Assembly: GCA_035295845.1 (NCBI GenBank) | Contig: DATGIF010000005.1 | Coordinates: 1 to 41,211, forward strand | Reading direction: 5' to 3' | DNA from: Palsa-892 sp035295845 | Lineage (GTDB): Bacteria; Pseudomonadota; Alphaproteobacteria; Rhizobiales; Xanthobacteraceae | Length of the DNA stretch: 41,211 nucleotides | In this document: piece after piece, positions 7,743 through 15,953 of the stretch | How the letters are laid out: each line of letters opens with the position of its first letter | How positions within the stretch are numbered: position 1 is the first letter of the stretch | The notes under the pieces: model-generated | Database searches by the model: none | What the model was told of the DNA's origin: nothing | The model's input: the letters and a program-made list of their open reading frames with translations, nothing else | Position numbers and translations under genes: made by a program

Positions 7743-9530
7743 ATGCCCGTCCGCCAACTACCCGAAGAGGTCATCAACCGCATCGCCGCCGGCGAGGTGG
7801 TCGAGCGGCCCGCTTCCGTCGTGAAGGAGCTCGTCGAGAATGCGCTCGATGCCGGCGCCCGCCGGATCGAGGTCGTGCTCGCGGGCGGCGGACGGCGGCT
7901 CATCCGCGTCACCGACGACGGCGGCGGCATGTCGAAGGAGGATCTCGCGCTCGCGGTCGAGCGCCACGCCACCTCCAAGCTCCCCGGCGATGATCTGCAC
8001 GCGGTTTCCACTCTCGGCTTTCGCGGCGAGGCGCTGCCGTCGATCGGCGCGGTGGCGAAGCTTTCGATCACTACGCGGCTTGCGGCCTCGCAAAACGCCG
8101 TCGAGATCGTGGTCGATGGCGGCAAGAAGCAGGCGATCAAGCCCGCGGCGCTGGGCGAGGGCACGCGCATCGAAGTCGAGGATCTTTTTTACGCGACGCC
8201 GGCGCGGCTGAAGTTCCTGAAGTCCGATCGCGCCGAAACCGCCGCTGCGGTCGAGGCGCTTCGACGCCTGGCCCTGGCGCGGCCCGACGTCACGTTTGTG
8301 CTTGCCGCCGAGGATCGCCCGCCCGTGACCTATGCCGCGCAAGGAATAGATTCCCACGCACGGCTCGCCCGTCTCGCCGACGTGATCGGGGCGGATCTGC
8401 GCGAAAATGCCGTGCCGGTCGAGGGCGAACGCGAGGGCGTTTCGGTCTCCGGCATCGCCGGCCTGCCGACGTTCTCGCGCGCGAATTCGCTCGCGCAATA
8501 TCTGTTCGTGAACGGCCGCCCCGTGCGCGACAAGGTTCTCCTCGGCGCCGTGCGCGCCGCCTATGCCGATCTCCTGCATGGCGACCGCCATCCGGTCGTG
8601 GCGCTGTTTCTGACGCTCGATCCGCGCGAGGTGGACGTCAACGTGCATCCGGCGAAAACCGAAGTGCGCTTCCGCGATGCGGGCCTCGTGCGTGCGCTTC
8701 TCGTGCGCTCCCTGCAAGAGGCGCTCGGCACCGGCGCGCGGAGATCCGCGACCACGGGGGCCGCGCGCCTCGTCGCCTTTGCCCGCCGGCATGCGCCCAG
8801 CGGCCGGCCAGCCGGCGGCTGGCGCGGATCAGCGGCGCCTGCGTTTGTGCCCGGCTTTGCGGAAGAAGAGCAGGAAGTTTTCGCAGCGCTCGGGGAGCCT
8901 TCGGCCGATGCGCGCGCGAATTTGGCGCCGGCGCCGCCGGAGCTTCTCGACAAGCCGCTCGGCGCCGCGCGGGCGCAATTGCACGAGACCTACATCGTGG
9001 CGCAAACCCGCAGCGGCCTCGTGATCGTCGACCAGCACGCGGCGCATGAACGCCTCGTCTACGAAAAGCTGAAAGCGGCGCTTGCGCGCGATGGCGTCGC
9101 GCGCCAATTGCTTCTCGTTCCGGTGGTGGTCGAACTCGATTCGTCGGATGCCGCGGCCCTCGTCGAGCGTGCGCGCGATCTCGCCCAGATGGGCCTTGCG
9201 ATCGAAGCCTTCGGCGCCGGCGCCGTGCTCGTGCGCGAGGCGCCGGCGATGCTGGGCGACGCCGACATCGCCGCGCTCGTGCGCGATCTTGCCGAGCACA
9301 TGGCCGAGTGGGACGCGGCATTGCCGCTCGAACGCCGCCTCCTGGCGGTTGCTTCCTCCATGTCCTGCCACGGCTCGGTGCGCGCCGGGCGCCTGCTCAA
9401 GCCCGAGGAGATGAACGCGCTTTTGCGCGAGATGGAGACGACCGATTACGCCGGCCAATGCAATCATGGCCGGCCGACCTACATCGAGCTTTCGCTCGCC
9501 GACATCGAAAAGCTGTTCGGGCGGCGCTGA
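7743..9530 (+). CDS. mutL: DNA mismatch repair protein MutL with endonuclease motif
   Basis: A 595-residue GHKL ATPase that couples mismatch recognition by MutS to strand processing. The N-terminal domain has all family motifs: ELVENALDAGA, DDGGGM, HATSK and GFRGEALPSIG. A variable linker (about 335-410) leads to the C-terminal dimerisation domain. That domain contains DQHAAHERLVYE, matching the DQHA(x)2E(x)4E metal-binding motif of nicking MutL proteins. The motif is absent from E. coli MutL, which relies on MutH; here MutL itself is predicted to cut the new strand. A terminal CNHGRPT segment is the usual second metal-site element. The stop lies 3 bp from the end of convergent rsmD. Confidence 0.96.
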   Translation: MPVRQLPEEVINRIAAGEVVERPASVVKELVENALDAGARRIEVVLAGGGRRLIRVTDDGGGMSKEDLALAVERHATSKLPGDDLHAVSTLGFRGEALPSIGAVAKLSITTRLAASQNAVEIVVDGGKKQAIKPAALGEGTRIEVEDLFYATPARLKFLKSDRAETAAAVEALRRLALARPDVTFVLAAEDRPPVTYAAQGIDSHARLARLADVIGADLRENAVPVEGEREGVSVSGIAGLPTFSRANSLAQYLFVNGRPVRDKVLLGAVRAAYADLLHGDRHPVVALFLTLDPREVDVNVHPAKTEVRFRDAGLVRALLVRSLQEALGTGARRSATTGAARLVAFARRHAPSGRPAGGWRGSAAPAFVPGFAEEEQEVFAALGEPSADARANLAPAPPELLDKPLGAARAQLHETYIVAQTRSGLVIVDQHAAHERLVYEKLKAALARDGVARQLLLVPVVVELDSSDAAALVERARDLAQMGLAIEAFGAGAVLVREAPAMLGDADIAALVRDLAEHMAEWDAALPLERRLLAVASSMSCHGSVRAGRLLKPEEMNALLREMETTDYAGQCNHGRPTYIELSLADIEKLFGRR

Positions 9531-9533
9531 GAT

Positions 9534-10088
9534 TCAAGGCGCGCGCAGAATCACAATCTCGGTGTCGTCGTAGGCGCGCCGTTCCAACTCCTCGAATCCA
9601 TCCGGCGCCTTGAAGCGCGCCTTCGCGGCTTCCTCGACGACGACAAGCGCGGAGGGCGCGAGCCACTTCCCGTCGCGCGCGGAGGCGAGCGATTTCTCGG
9701 CGAGGCCCTGGCCATAGGGTGGGTCGCAAAAGCCGAGATCGAACGGCTCCATCGGGCCCCTATCGCCAAGCCTGGCCGCGTCGCGGCGGAAAATTTTCGT
9801 CGCGCCCGTGAGCGAGAGCGTTTCGATATTCTCCCGGATCAATGCCCGCGCTTCCGCCGCCTCCTCGACGAACAGCACGTATTTCGCGCCGCGCGACACG
9901 GCTTCGAAACCGAGGGCGCCCGTTCCCGCAAACAGGTCGAGCACGCGCGCGTCGGTGATCGGATCGGCATAAGCGTGCACGAGAATGTTGAAGATCGCTT
10001 CGCGCAGCCGGTCGGATGTCGGTCGGATCGCGTTGGAGGAGGGGCCTTTCAGATTCCGGCCGCGGAATTTTCCGCCGACGATGCGCAT
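9534..10088 (-). CDS. rsmD: 16S rRNA (guanine(966)-N(2))-methyltransferase
   Basis: A 184-residue Rossmann-fold methyltransferase that modifies G966 of 16S rRNA during 30S assembly. The start MRIVGGKFRGRNL and the RPTSDRLREAIFN segment are hallmarks of RsmD. The SAM-binding motif is LDLFAGTGALGFEAVSRG and the catalytic motif IV is CDPPYG. The start codon lies 6 bp beyond the end of rluB on the same strand, so its ribosome-binding site is inside the rluB tail and the two are probably one transcript. Length is normal. Confidence 0.94.
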   Translation of the reverse strand: MRIVGGKFRGRNLKGPSSNAIRPTSDRLREAIFNILVHAYADPITDARVLDLFAGTGALGFEAVSRGAKYVLFVEEAAEARALIRENIETLSLTGATKIFRRDAARLGDRGPMEPFDLGFCDPPYGQGLAEKSLASARDGKWLAPSALVVVEEAAKARFKAPDGFEELERRAYDDTEIVILRAP

Positions 10089-10094
10089 GCAGCC

Positions 10095-11090
10095 TCACCT
10101 TCGCGGCGTTCGGTCACGTGCTGCATTCCTTTTACTGTTCCACCTTCCGCGAGCAGGAGGCGAAGAGGGCGAGGAGCGCGAAGCTTTGCCGAACTCGGGC
10201 TTGCTCGAGTTCGTTTTAGAAGACCTGAAGTCGGGTGAACCCGACTTCAGGCGCGAGGCGGCAGACGAAGGGCGCGGCGATTTTTGCGGCGGTGCGTCTT
10301 CCGGCTCCCTTAACGGCGCCGAAAAATCCGTCCCCGCGAGCCGCTCGATCTTTTCGCCGATTTGCTCGCGCAGCACGCGCGTCTTCACTTCTTCCACCGC
10401 GGCTGGCGCGAGTTCGCCGAGCCGGAACGGCCCGTAGGAAATCCGAATCAGCCGGTTCACCGAAAGGCCAAGCTCGCGCAGGACGTTCCGCACCTCGCGG
10501 TTCTTGCCCTCGCGCAGGCCCATGGTGAGCCAGAGATTCGAGCCTTGCTCGCGATCGAGCTTCGCCTCGATCGGCCCGTATTCGACGCCCTCGACCGTAA
10601 TCCCGCGCCCGAGGCGATCGAGCGCGGCCTGCGTCACCTTTCCGTTTGCGCGCACGCGGTAGCGCCGGAGCCAGCCGGTTTGCGGCAATTCGAGCGCGCG
10701 CGCGAGCCCGCCGTCATTGGTGAGGAGAAGCAACCCCTCGCTGTTGATGTCGAGCCGCCCGATGCTCATGAGCCGCGGCAAATCCTTCGGCAGCGCGCCG
10801 AAGATCGTCGGCCGTCCGCGCTCGTCGCGGTTCGTGGTCACGAGGCCCTTCGGCTTGTGATAGAGGAAAAGCCGCGTGCGCTCGCGGCCGGGCAACGACT
10901 TGCCGTCGACCTCGATGCGGTCGCTCGGCGAAACCGTGAAGGCCGGGGTCGAAAGGCGCTTCCCGTTGACGGCAACGCGGCCCGCCGCGATCCACGTCTC
11001 CGCCTCGCGCCGCGAGCAGAGTCCGGCGCGCGCCATCACCTTGGCGATCCGTTCCTTGCCGTTATCGTCGTGGGGAGGCTTGCGGCTCAT
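10095..11090 (-). CDS. rluB: 23S rRNA pseudouridine synthase, RluB/RsuA family, with extended C-terminal tail
   Basis: A 331-residue protein. Residues 12-65 form an S4 RNA-binding domain (KVMARAGLCSRREAE). Residues 72-230 are the RsuA-type pseudouridine synthase core, with the catalytic Asp114 in GRLDINSEGLLLLTND and the conserved GLREGKNREVRN segment. Substrate U2605 of 23S rRNA is inferred from RluB. Residues from about 254 to the end are a basic, Ser/Pro/Arg-rich tail of low complexity that I do not recognise. Within it, the DNA for residues 280-289 and 293-301 consists of two palindromes (10224-10251 and 10190-10213). The ATG at 11090 starts MSRKPPHDDNG; the frame continues open upstream without similarity. 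tadA diverges from it. Confidence 0.9.
   Translation of the reverse strand: MSRKPPHDDNGKERIAKVMARAGLCSRREAETWIAAGRVAVNGKRLSTPAFTVSPSDRIEVDGKSLPGRERTRLFLYHKPKGLVTTNRDERGRPTIFGALPKDLPRLMSIGRLDINSEGLLLLTNDGGLARALELPQTGWLRRYRVRANGKVTQAALDRLGRGITVEGVEYGPIEAKLDREQGSNLWLTMGLREGKNREVRNVLRELGLSVNRLIRISYGPFRLGELAPAAVEEVKTRVLREQIGEKIERLAGTDFSAPLREPEDAPPQKSPRPSSAASRLKSGSPDFRSSKTNSSKPEFGKASRSSPSSPPARGRWNSKRNAARDRTPRR
10190..10251. repeat. two adjacent palindromes embedded in the rluB coding sequence
   Basis: Palindrome A at 10190-10213 has arms CGAACTCG and CGAGTTCG, with inner bases that extend the pairing to a two-base loop if one G-T pair is allowed. Palindrome B at 10224-10251 has perfect 13-bp arms, CCTGAAGTCGGGT and its reverse complement, separated by GA. 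They are 10 bp apart. Both lie inside the open frame of the rluB tail without breaking it. The double-hairpin form is typical of REP-like bacterial repeats; an in-frame location is like the palindromic elements known in Rickettsia genes. I see no second copy of these exact arms in the window. Confidence 0.6.
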
Positions 11091-11147
11091 CGGCGTCCAT
11101 GCCAGTTCGGGCGGCTTGTTAGCATAGCGGCGAGACGGAGACGAAGC

Positions 11148-11594
11148 GTGAGCGGCGCGAATTTCATGGACGCGGCCTTCGATGAGGCGGAAATCGCGGC
11201 GCGCGCGGGCGAGGTGCCGGTCGGTGCCGTCGTGGTGCGCGAAGGCGAGATCGTCGCCCGCGCCCACAACCGCCCGCTCGCCGAGCGCGATCCGACCGCC
11301 CACGCCGAATTGCTGGCGCTCCGCGCCGCGGCAAAGTCGCTCGGCGACGAGCGGCTTTCGGGCTGCGATCTTTACGTGACGCTCGAGCCCTGCACCATGT
11401 GCGCGGCGGCGATTTCGCTCGCGCGCATTCGCCGGCTCTATTACGCCGCCGCCGACCCGAAAGGCGGCGCCGTCGAATCGGGCGTGCGCTTCTTTGCGTC
11501 GCCCGCTTGCCATCACCGGCCGGAGGTCTATGGCGGCATTCAGGCGGCGCGGGCGGCCGAACTGCTTCGCGGATTTTTCAAGGATAAGCGCTAG
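11148..11594 (+). CDS. tadA: tRNA-specific adenosine deaminase
   Basis: A 148-residue zinc deaminase that converts A34 to inosine in the anticodon of tRNA-Arg(ACG). The zinc and proton-shuttle motif HAE (in PTAHAELLAL) and the second motif PCTMC are both present, spaced as in TadA. GTG at 11148 is preferred: GGAG at 11137-11140 is seven bases upstream, and the resulting start MSGANFMDAAFDEA fits the family. An in-frame ATG at 11166 would give 142 residues. The gene diverges from rluB, with a 57-bp gap. Length and motifs are complete. Confidence 0.93.
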   Translation: MSGANFMDAAFDEAEIAARAGEVPVGAVVVREGEIVARAHNRPLAERDPTAHAELLALRAAAKSLGDERLSGCDLYVTLEPCTMCAAAISLARIRRLYYAAADPKGGAVESGVRFFASPACHHRPEVYGGIQAARAAELLRGFFKDKR

Positions 11595-11667
11595 CTTTCC
11601 TTCCGGCCCGGAGGCCGAGATTCGCCATCATGTTTGCGCTAGTATCGCGCGAGCGAGGAGACACCCA

Positions 11668-11937
11668 ATGCAAGTCGACAAGATCAACGAGCTGATCGAT
11701 CACGTCAAAAAGAATTCGGACGAACTCGTTGCCAAGGGCGCGAACAAGAAGGAGCTGCAGGCGCACGTCGCGGGCCTGGAAGCGGAAATGAAGAAGCCGA
11801 AACCTGACCACGGCAGGCTCGAGACGTTGCTCGCATCCCTGGAGACCACGGTCGAGGAGGCGGAAGAAACGCTCGCCGCGAGCGGCGTGTTCCGGCTCCT
11901 GAACACGATCTTCGGCACCGGCGTGCCGAGCCCGTGA
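11668..11937 (+). CDS. small coiled-coil protein of unknown function
   Basis: An 89-residue protein that I do not recognise. The ATG follows GAGGAG by seven bases, a good ribosome-binding site. The first two thirds are charged and heptad-like (LIDHVKKNSDELVAKG, then HVAGLEAEMKKPKPDHGRL), suggesting a coiled-coil or helical hairpin. After a KPKPDHGRL turn, a second helix leads to a more hydrophobic end, VFRLLNTIFGTGVPSP. There is no signal peptide and no cysteine, so a cytoplasmic protein is likely. It stands 73 bp downstream of tadA and ends 12 bp from convergent purD. Codon use looks like the neighbours, supporting a real gene. Confidence 0.7.
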   Translation: MQVDKINELIDHVKKNSDELVAKGANKKELQAHVAGLEAEMKKPKPDHGRLETLLASLETTVEEAEETLAASGVFRLLNTIFGTGVPSP

Positions 11938-11949
11938 TGACGGGCGCGC

Positions 11950-13203
11950 TTACAACGCGCGCCAGCCGATGTCCCGGCGATAGAAACCTTCCGGCCAGTC
12001 GATCAAATCCACTGCGCGATAAGCCCGCGCCTGCGCTTCTTGCAACGTCTTGCCCGTCGCGGTGACGTCAAGCACGCGTCCGCCGGCCGCGACGAGCCTG
12101 TCGTCCTCGCGTTTGGTGCCGGCCTGAAAGATTTTCACGCCTTCGACTTTGCCCGCCTGTTCAAGCCCGCGAATCTCGGAGCCTGACTGATAGCTGCCGG
12201 GATAGCCCTTGGTCGCGAGCACCACGGTGATCGCGACTTCATCCTTCCAGCGCAGGCTCATGTTGGCGAGCGTGCCGTCGCAGGTCGCCAACATCAGCGT
12301 CAAGAGATCGTCCTTCATCCGCGGCATCAGCGCCTGACATTCGGGATCGCCGAAGCGGACATTGTATTCGATGAGCTTGGGCCCATCCCGCGTGATCATC
12401 AGGCCGATATAGAGAACGCCGCGATAGGGCGTGCCGGCGCGCGCGAGCGCCCGCGCCGTGGGTCGCACGATTTCTTCCAGCGTGCGGCGTTCGATTTCCG
12501 GCGTAAATACCGGCGCCGGCGAATAGGCGCCCATGCCGCCGGTATTGGGTCCCTTGTCGCCGTCAAAGGCGCGCTTGTGGTCTTGCGCCGAGGTCAGCGG
12601 CAGAACGGTTTCGCCGTCGACGAAGCAGAAGAAGCTCGCCTCCTCGCCGTCGAGAAATTCCTCGATCACCACCGGGTCATTGCCGCCCATCGCGAACACC
12701 TGCTCGAGCGCTTCATCCGCTTCGGCCTTCGTCATCGCGACGATGACGCCCTTGCCTGCATGCAAGCCGTCAGCCTTCAGCACGATCGGCGCGCCGGTTT
12801 GCGCGAGATATTTTTTTGCGCCGGCCTTGTCGCGAAATTCGGCGAAGCGCGCGGTGGGGATGTTGTTCGCGGCGCAGAGCTGCTTGGTGAAGGACTTCGA
12901 GCCCTCCAGCCGCGCCGCCGCGGCGACGGGCCCGAAGGCTTTGATCTTCGCCGCGCTCAATCGGTCGACGAGTCCGGCGACGAGCGGCGCTTCCGGCCCC
13001 ACCACCACCAGCTCGATTTTCTTGGTCTTGCAGAAAGCTTCGATTGCCGCCAGGTCGTTGATCTTCAAATCGGCGATCTCGGCTTCTTCGGCAATGCCCG
13101 GATTGCCGGGCGCGGCATAAAGCTTGGAGAGCAGCGGGCTCGCGGCGAGCTTCCAGGCGAGCGCATGCTCGCGTCCGCCGGAGCCGAGAAGAAGCACGTT
13201 CAT
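11950..13203 (-). CDS. purD: phosphoribosylamine--glycine ligase
   Basis: A 417-residue ATP-grasp enzyme for the second step of purine synthesis, joining glycine to phosphoribosylamine. The N-terminus MNVLLLGSGGREHALAW is diagnostic. Further family segments are GPEAPLVAGLVDRL, the ATP-grasp loop LKADGLHAGKGVIVA, NTGGMGAYSPAP and EYNVRFGDPECQ. The ATG at 13203 is chosen because the conserved motif begins immediately; the frame stays open upstream only by chance. The gene diverges from xseA with about 50 bp between starts and converges on the small gene at 11668-11937. No other pur gene is in the window. Confidence 0.96.
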   Translation of the reverse strand: MNVLLLGSGGREHALAWKLAASPLLSKLYAAPGNPGIAEEAEIADLKINDLAAIEAFCKTKKIELVVVGPEAPLVAGLVDRLSAAKIKAFGPVAAAARLEGSKSFTKQLCAANNIPTARFAEFRDKAGAKKYLAQTGAPIVLKADGLHAGKGVIVAMTKAEADEALEQVFAMGGNDPVVIEEFLDGEEASFFCFVDGETVLPLTSAQDHKRAFDGDKGPNTGGMGAYSPAPVFTPEIERRTLEEIVRPTARALARAGTPYRGVLYIGLMITRDGPKLIEYNVRFGDPECQALMPRMKDDLLTLMLATCDGTLANMSLRWKDEVAITVVLATKGYPGSYQSGSEIRGLEQAGKVEGVKIFQAGTKREDDRLVAAGGRVLDVTATGKTLQEAQARAYRAVDLIDWPEGFYRRDIGWRAL

Positions 13204-13254
13204 GCGCAGGATCCGAGCGTGTATCGAAAGGCCGCGTTGATGTAGCATAAGCGC

Positions 13255-14628
13255 ATGCGAGTCACCGAAACGCTCGTCGTCGCATCCACTGAAATCCGCT
13301 CGAACCTGCCGGAGCTGACTGTCTCCGAGCTTTCGGCGGAGCTCAAGCGCACGGTCGAGGAAACCTTTCCCCGTGTGCGCGTGCGCGGCGAGGTCTCGAA
13401 TTATCGCGGGCCGCACACCTCCGGCCACGCTTATTTCTCGCTCAAGGACGAGGGCGCCCGCATCGACGCGGTGATCTGGAAGGGTAATTTCGGGCGCCTG
13501 CGTTTCAAGCCCGAGGAGGGGTTGGAAGTCGTCGCCACCGGCCGCATCACCACCTATGCCGGCAAGTCCGCCTACCAGATCGTGATCGAGGAGCTGGAGC
13601 CCGCCGGCGTCGGCGCCCTGATGGCGCTCCTCGAGGAGCGCAAGAAAAAGCTCGCGGCCGAAGGCTTATTCGACGAAGCGGGGAAAAAACCGCTGCCGTT
13701 CCTGCCGCGCACGATCGGCGTTGTCACCTCGCCCACGGGCGCCGTGATCCGCGACATTCTGCATCGCCTGTCCGACCGCTTTCCGCGCCATGTGCTCGTC
13801 TGGCCCGTTCGCGTACAGGGCGAGACTTGCGCCGCCGAGGTCGCGGCCGCGATTGAAGGCTTCAACGCGCTGAAGCCGGGCGGAACTCCGCCGCGGCCCG
13901 ATGTCCTGATCGTCGCGCGCGGCGGCGGCTCGCTCGAGGATCTCTGGGGCTTCAACGAAGAAATCGTCGCGCGCGCCGCGGCCGCGAGCAAAATTCCGCT
14001 TGTCTCCGCCGTCGGCCACGAAACGGACTTCACGTTGATCGATTTTGTTTCCGATCGCCGCGCGCCGACGCCGACCGCCGCCGCGGAACTGGTCGTGCCG
14101 GTGCGTGCCGACCTCGTCGCCGCGACCGGAACGCACGGCGTCCGTCTCGTTGCCTCGCTATTGCGCTACTTCGAGCGTCTGCGCTCCGAGTTGCGCGGGC
14201 TCGTGCGCGGCATCCCCGCCGCCGATGCCGTGCTCGCGCTGCCGCGGCAGCGCCTCGATTCGATCGGTGATCGCCTGCCGCGCGCGCTCTACGCCAATGC
14301 CCATAGCCACCGGGTGCGGTTTGTCCGTACGGCGAGCCAGCTTTCGCCGGCAAGCCTGCGGGCGCGGTTCGAGCGCTTGCATGAACGCATCGGCTCGCTG
14401 GCAAAACTCATCGACGCCTTCAGCTATCACAAGGTGCTCGACCGCGGTTTCGCCCTGGTGCGCGATGCCGCGGGCAAGCCGGTCCGCGCGGCCGCGGCGG
14501 TCGCGGCGGGCGACATGCTCGATATCGAGTTTGCCGATGGGCATCTGCCTGCGGTTGCATCGGGCGGCGGCCCGAAAAAGAAGCGCGGCGGCGGCACTGG
14601 CGGCGGCCAGGGCAGCCTGTTCGGCTGA
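13255..14628 (+). CDS. xseA: exodeoxyribonuclease VII large subunit
   Basis: A 457-residue subunit of the single-strand exonuclease ExoVII. The N-terminal OB-fold follows LTVSELSAELKRTVEETFP and contains RVRGEVSNYRGPHTSGHAYFSLKD. The catalytic domain has RTIGVVTSPTGAVIRDI, VARGGGSLEDLWGFNEE and VGHETDFTLIDFVSDRRAPTP, all conserved in XseA. A helical region precedes a Gly/Lys-rich tail ending in GQGSLF, which is common in alphaproteobacterial XseA. The ATG at 13255 lacks a clear Shine-Dalgarno, and an alternative start slightly downstream cannot be excluded. The small subunit gene xseB is not in the window. Confidence 0.94.
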   Translation: MRVTETLVVASTEIRSNLPELTVSELSAELKRTVEETFPRVRVRGEVSNYRGPHTSGHAYFSLKDEGARIDAVIWKGNFGRLRFKPEEGLEVVATGRITTYAGKSAYQIVIEELEPAGVGALMALLEERKKKLAAEGLFDEAGKKPLPFLPRTIGVVTSPTGAVIRDILHRLSDRFPRHVLVWPVRVQGETCAAEVAAAIEGFNALKPGGTPPRPDVLIVARGGGSLEDLWGFNEEIVARAAAASKIPLVSAVGHETDFTLIDFVSDRRAPTPTAAAELVVPVRADLVAATGTHGVRLVASLLRYFERLRSELRGLVRGIPAADAVLALPRQRLDSIGDRLPRALYANAHSHRVRFVRTASQLSPASLRARFERLHERIGSLAKLIDAFSYHKVLDRGFALVRDAAGKPVRAAAAVAAGDMLDIEFADGHLPAVASGGGPKKKRGGGTGGGQGSLFG

Positions 14629-14723
14629 CGGTTTGTCACAAAGAATTAAGCTCGCGGTGCTGGCATGAGGCAAAGTGACCGACTATCTTGCCTTTGGCGT
14701 ATTTTCTTGGCCCAATTCCCGTC

Positions 14724-14948
14724 ATGAATCGTTTCGAGCGCATTCCGCTTGCCGCCGGCGAAGCCCAGCTTCGCTATCTCGACGGCGACTATCGCATCGT
14801 GCGGCCGGGCAGCTTCGTGCGCTGCGCGGTCACCGGCGAGCCGATCCCGCTCGACGAATTGAAATATTGGAGCGTTGAGCTGCAGGAAGCCTATGCCGGC
14901 CCGGAAGCGGTGCTCGCCCGGCTCCATCCCGGGCGCGGCAAGCGCTGA
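14724..14948 (+). CDS. DUF2093 domain protein
   Basis: A 74-residue protein, MNRFERIPLAAGEAQLRYLDG followed by the conserved VRPGSFVRCAVTGEPIPLDELKYWSVELQEAYA. This is the DUF2093 family, which I know only from alphaproteobacteria and often beside lpxK and xseA. Function is unknown. A single Cys in CAVTG and the compact beta-rich pattern suggest a small soluble domain. The ATG at 14724 is preferred to an upstream in-frame TTG at 14688, because the family similarity begins there. It lies 95 bp after xseA, and its stop directly abuts the stop of convergent lpxK. Confidence 0.8.
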   Translation: MNRFERIPLAAGEAQLRYLDGDYRIVRPGSFVRCAVTGEPIPLDELKYWSVELQEAYAGPEAVLARLHPGRGKR

Positions 14949-15953
14949 TCAGGCGCGGCGGCGCGCGAGCGCGCCGGTCACGAGCCGCATGAGCGCGGCC
15001 TCCTCATCAAATTCAAGCGTAACCGGAAGGGCCGTGCTCGCGGCATAAAGCTCCGTGAGCTTCAGGCCCGCGATCCTGATCCGGTCCTTTTCCGTCGTGA
15101 CCGGAAGGAGGCTCTCACGCTTCGCTGTGGCGAGGAGATCTTCCGCCTCGCGCGGCGAATAGGGATGATGATCGGGAAACGCGCGCCGCTTCGCGACCTT
15201 GGCGCCGATCTCGGAAAGGGTGCGAAAGAACTTTTCCGGCCGGCCGATTCCGGCGAAGGCCAATACCTTCTGCCCCGCGAGGTTCTGTGCCGCGCGCGGC
15301 TCGGGAACGACCCGCGCGGCGAAGACCGGAACGCCCTTCCGCGCGGCGAGCGCCGCTACCGTCTCGACCGCGGCGCCCTTGCCGTTGCAAACGAGCGCCT
15401 GCGCCCGCTCGATCTGGGCGATCAGCGGCGCGCGCAACGGCCCTGCCGGAAACACGCGGCCGTTGCCGACGCCGCTCTCGCCGTCGATCACAAGCAGGGA
15501 AAAATCCTTTTCGACCGATGGATTTTGAAATCCGTCGTCGAGCACCACGACACTCGCGCCGCGCCTCGCCGCGAGTTCCACGCCGGCGAAGCGGTCGGCG
15601 GCGACGATGGTGGGTGCGGCGCGCGCCAACAAAAGCGCCTCGTCGCCGACCGCCGCGGCATCGTGCTGGGCGGGGTCGACGAGAAGCGGTCCGCGCTCGC
15701 GCCCGCGGTAGCCGCGCGTGACGAGGAAGGGCCGCGCGCCTGCCGCCGCGAGTAGTCTCGCAAGCGCGATCGCCGCCGGCGTCTTTCCGGCGCCGCCAAG
15801 CGTCGGATTGCCGACGCAGATCACCGGCACGCCGGCTCTTTTTCCGCGCCGCCGGAGCCGCGCGACTGCGACCGCTCCGTAGATCGCGCCGAAGGGCGCG
15901 AAGAGGGCGGCGAGAAGGCCCGGCGGACGCCACCAGAAGGCGGGCGCGCGCAT
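14949..15953 (-). CDS. lpxK: tetraacyldisaccharide 4'-kinase
   Basis: A 334-residue membrane-associated kinase that adds the 4'-phosphate of lipid A. The sequence starts MRAPAFWWRPPGLLAALFAP, with an N-terminal amphipathic and hydrophobic segment. It then has the P-loop GNPTLGGAGKTP and TRGYRGRERGP. The catalytic DDGFQN motif and DHHPYSPREAEDLL follow further along. All are as expected for LpxK. Its ATG shares one base with the stop of waaA on the same strand, so the two are co-translated. Length is normal for the family. Confidence 0.95.
   Translation of the reverse strand: MRAPAFWWRPPGLLAALFAPFGAIYGAVAVARLRRRGKRAGVPVICVGNPTLGGAGKTPAAIALARLLAAAGARPFLVTRGYRGRERGPLLVDPAQHDAAAVGDEALLLARAAPTIVAADRFAGVELAARRGASVVVLDDGFQNPSVEKDFSLLVIDGESGVGNGRVFPAGPLRAPLIAQIERAQALVCNGKGAAVETVAALAARKGVPVFAARVVPEPRAAQNLAGQKVLAFAGIGRPEKFFRTLSEIGAKVAKRRAFPDHHPYSPREAEDLLATAKRESLLPVTTEKDRIRIAGLKLTELYAASTALPVTLEFDEEAALMRLVTGALARRRA

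Noticed and set aside
11943..11963. GGCGCGC/GCGCGCC hairpin between the small coiled-coil gene and purD as a terminator
   Set aside because: No T-run on either strand, and the right arm lies inside the purD coding end; too little support for a terminator call.
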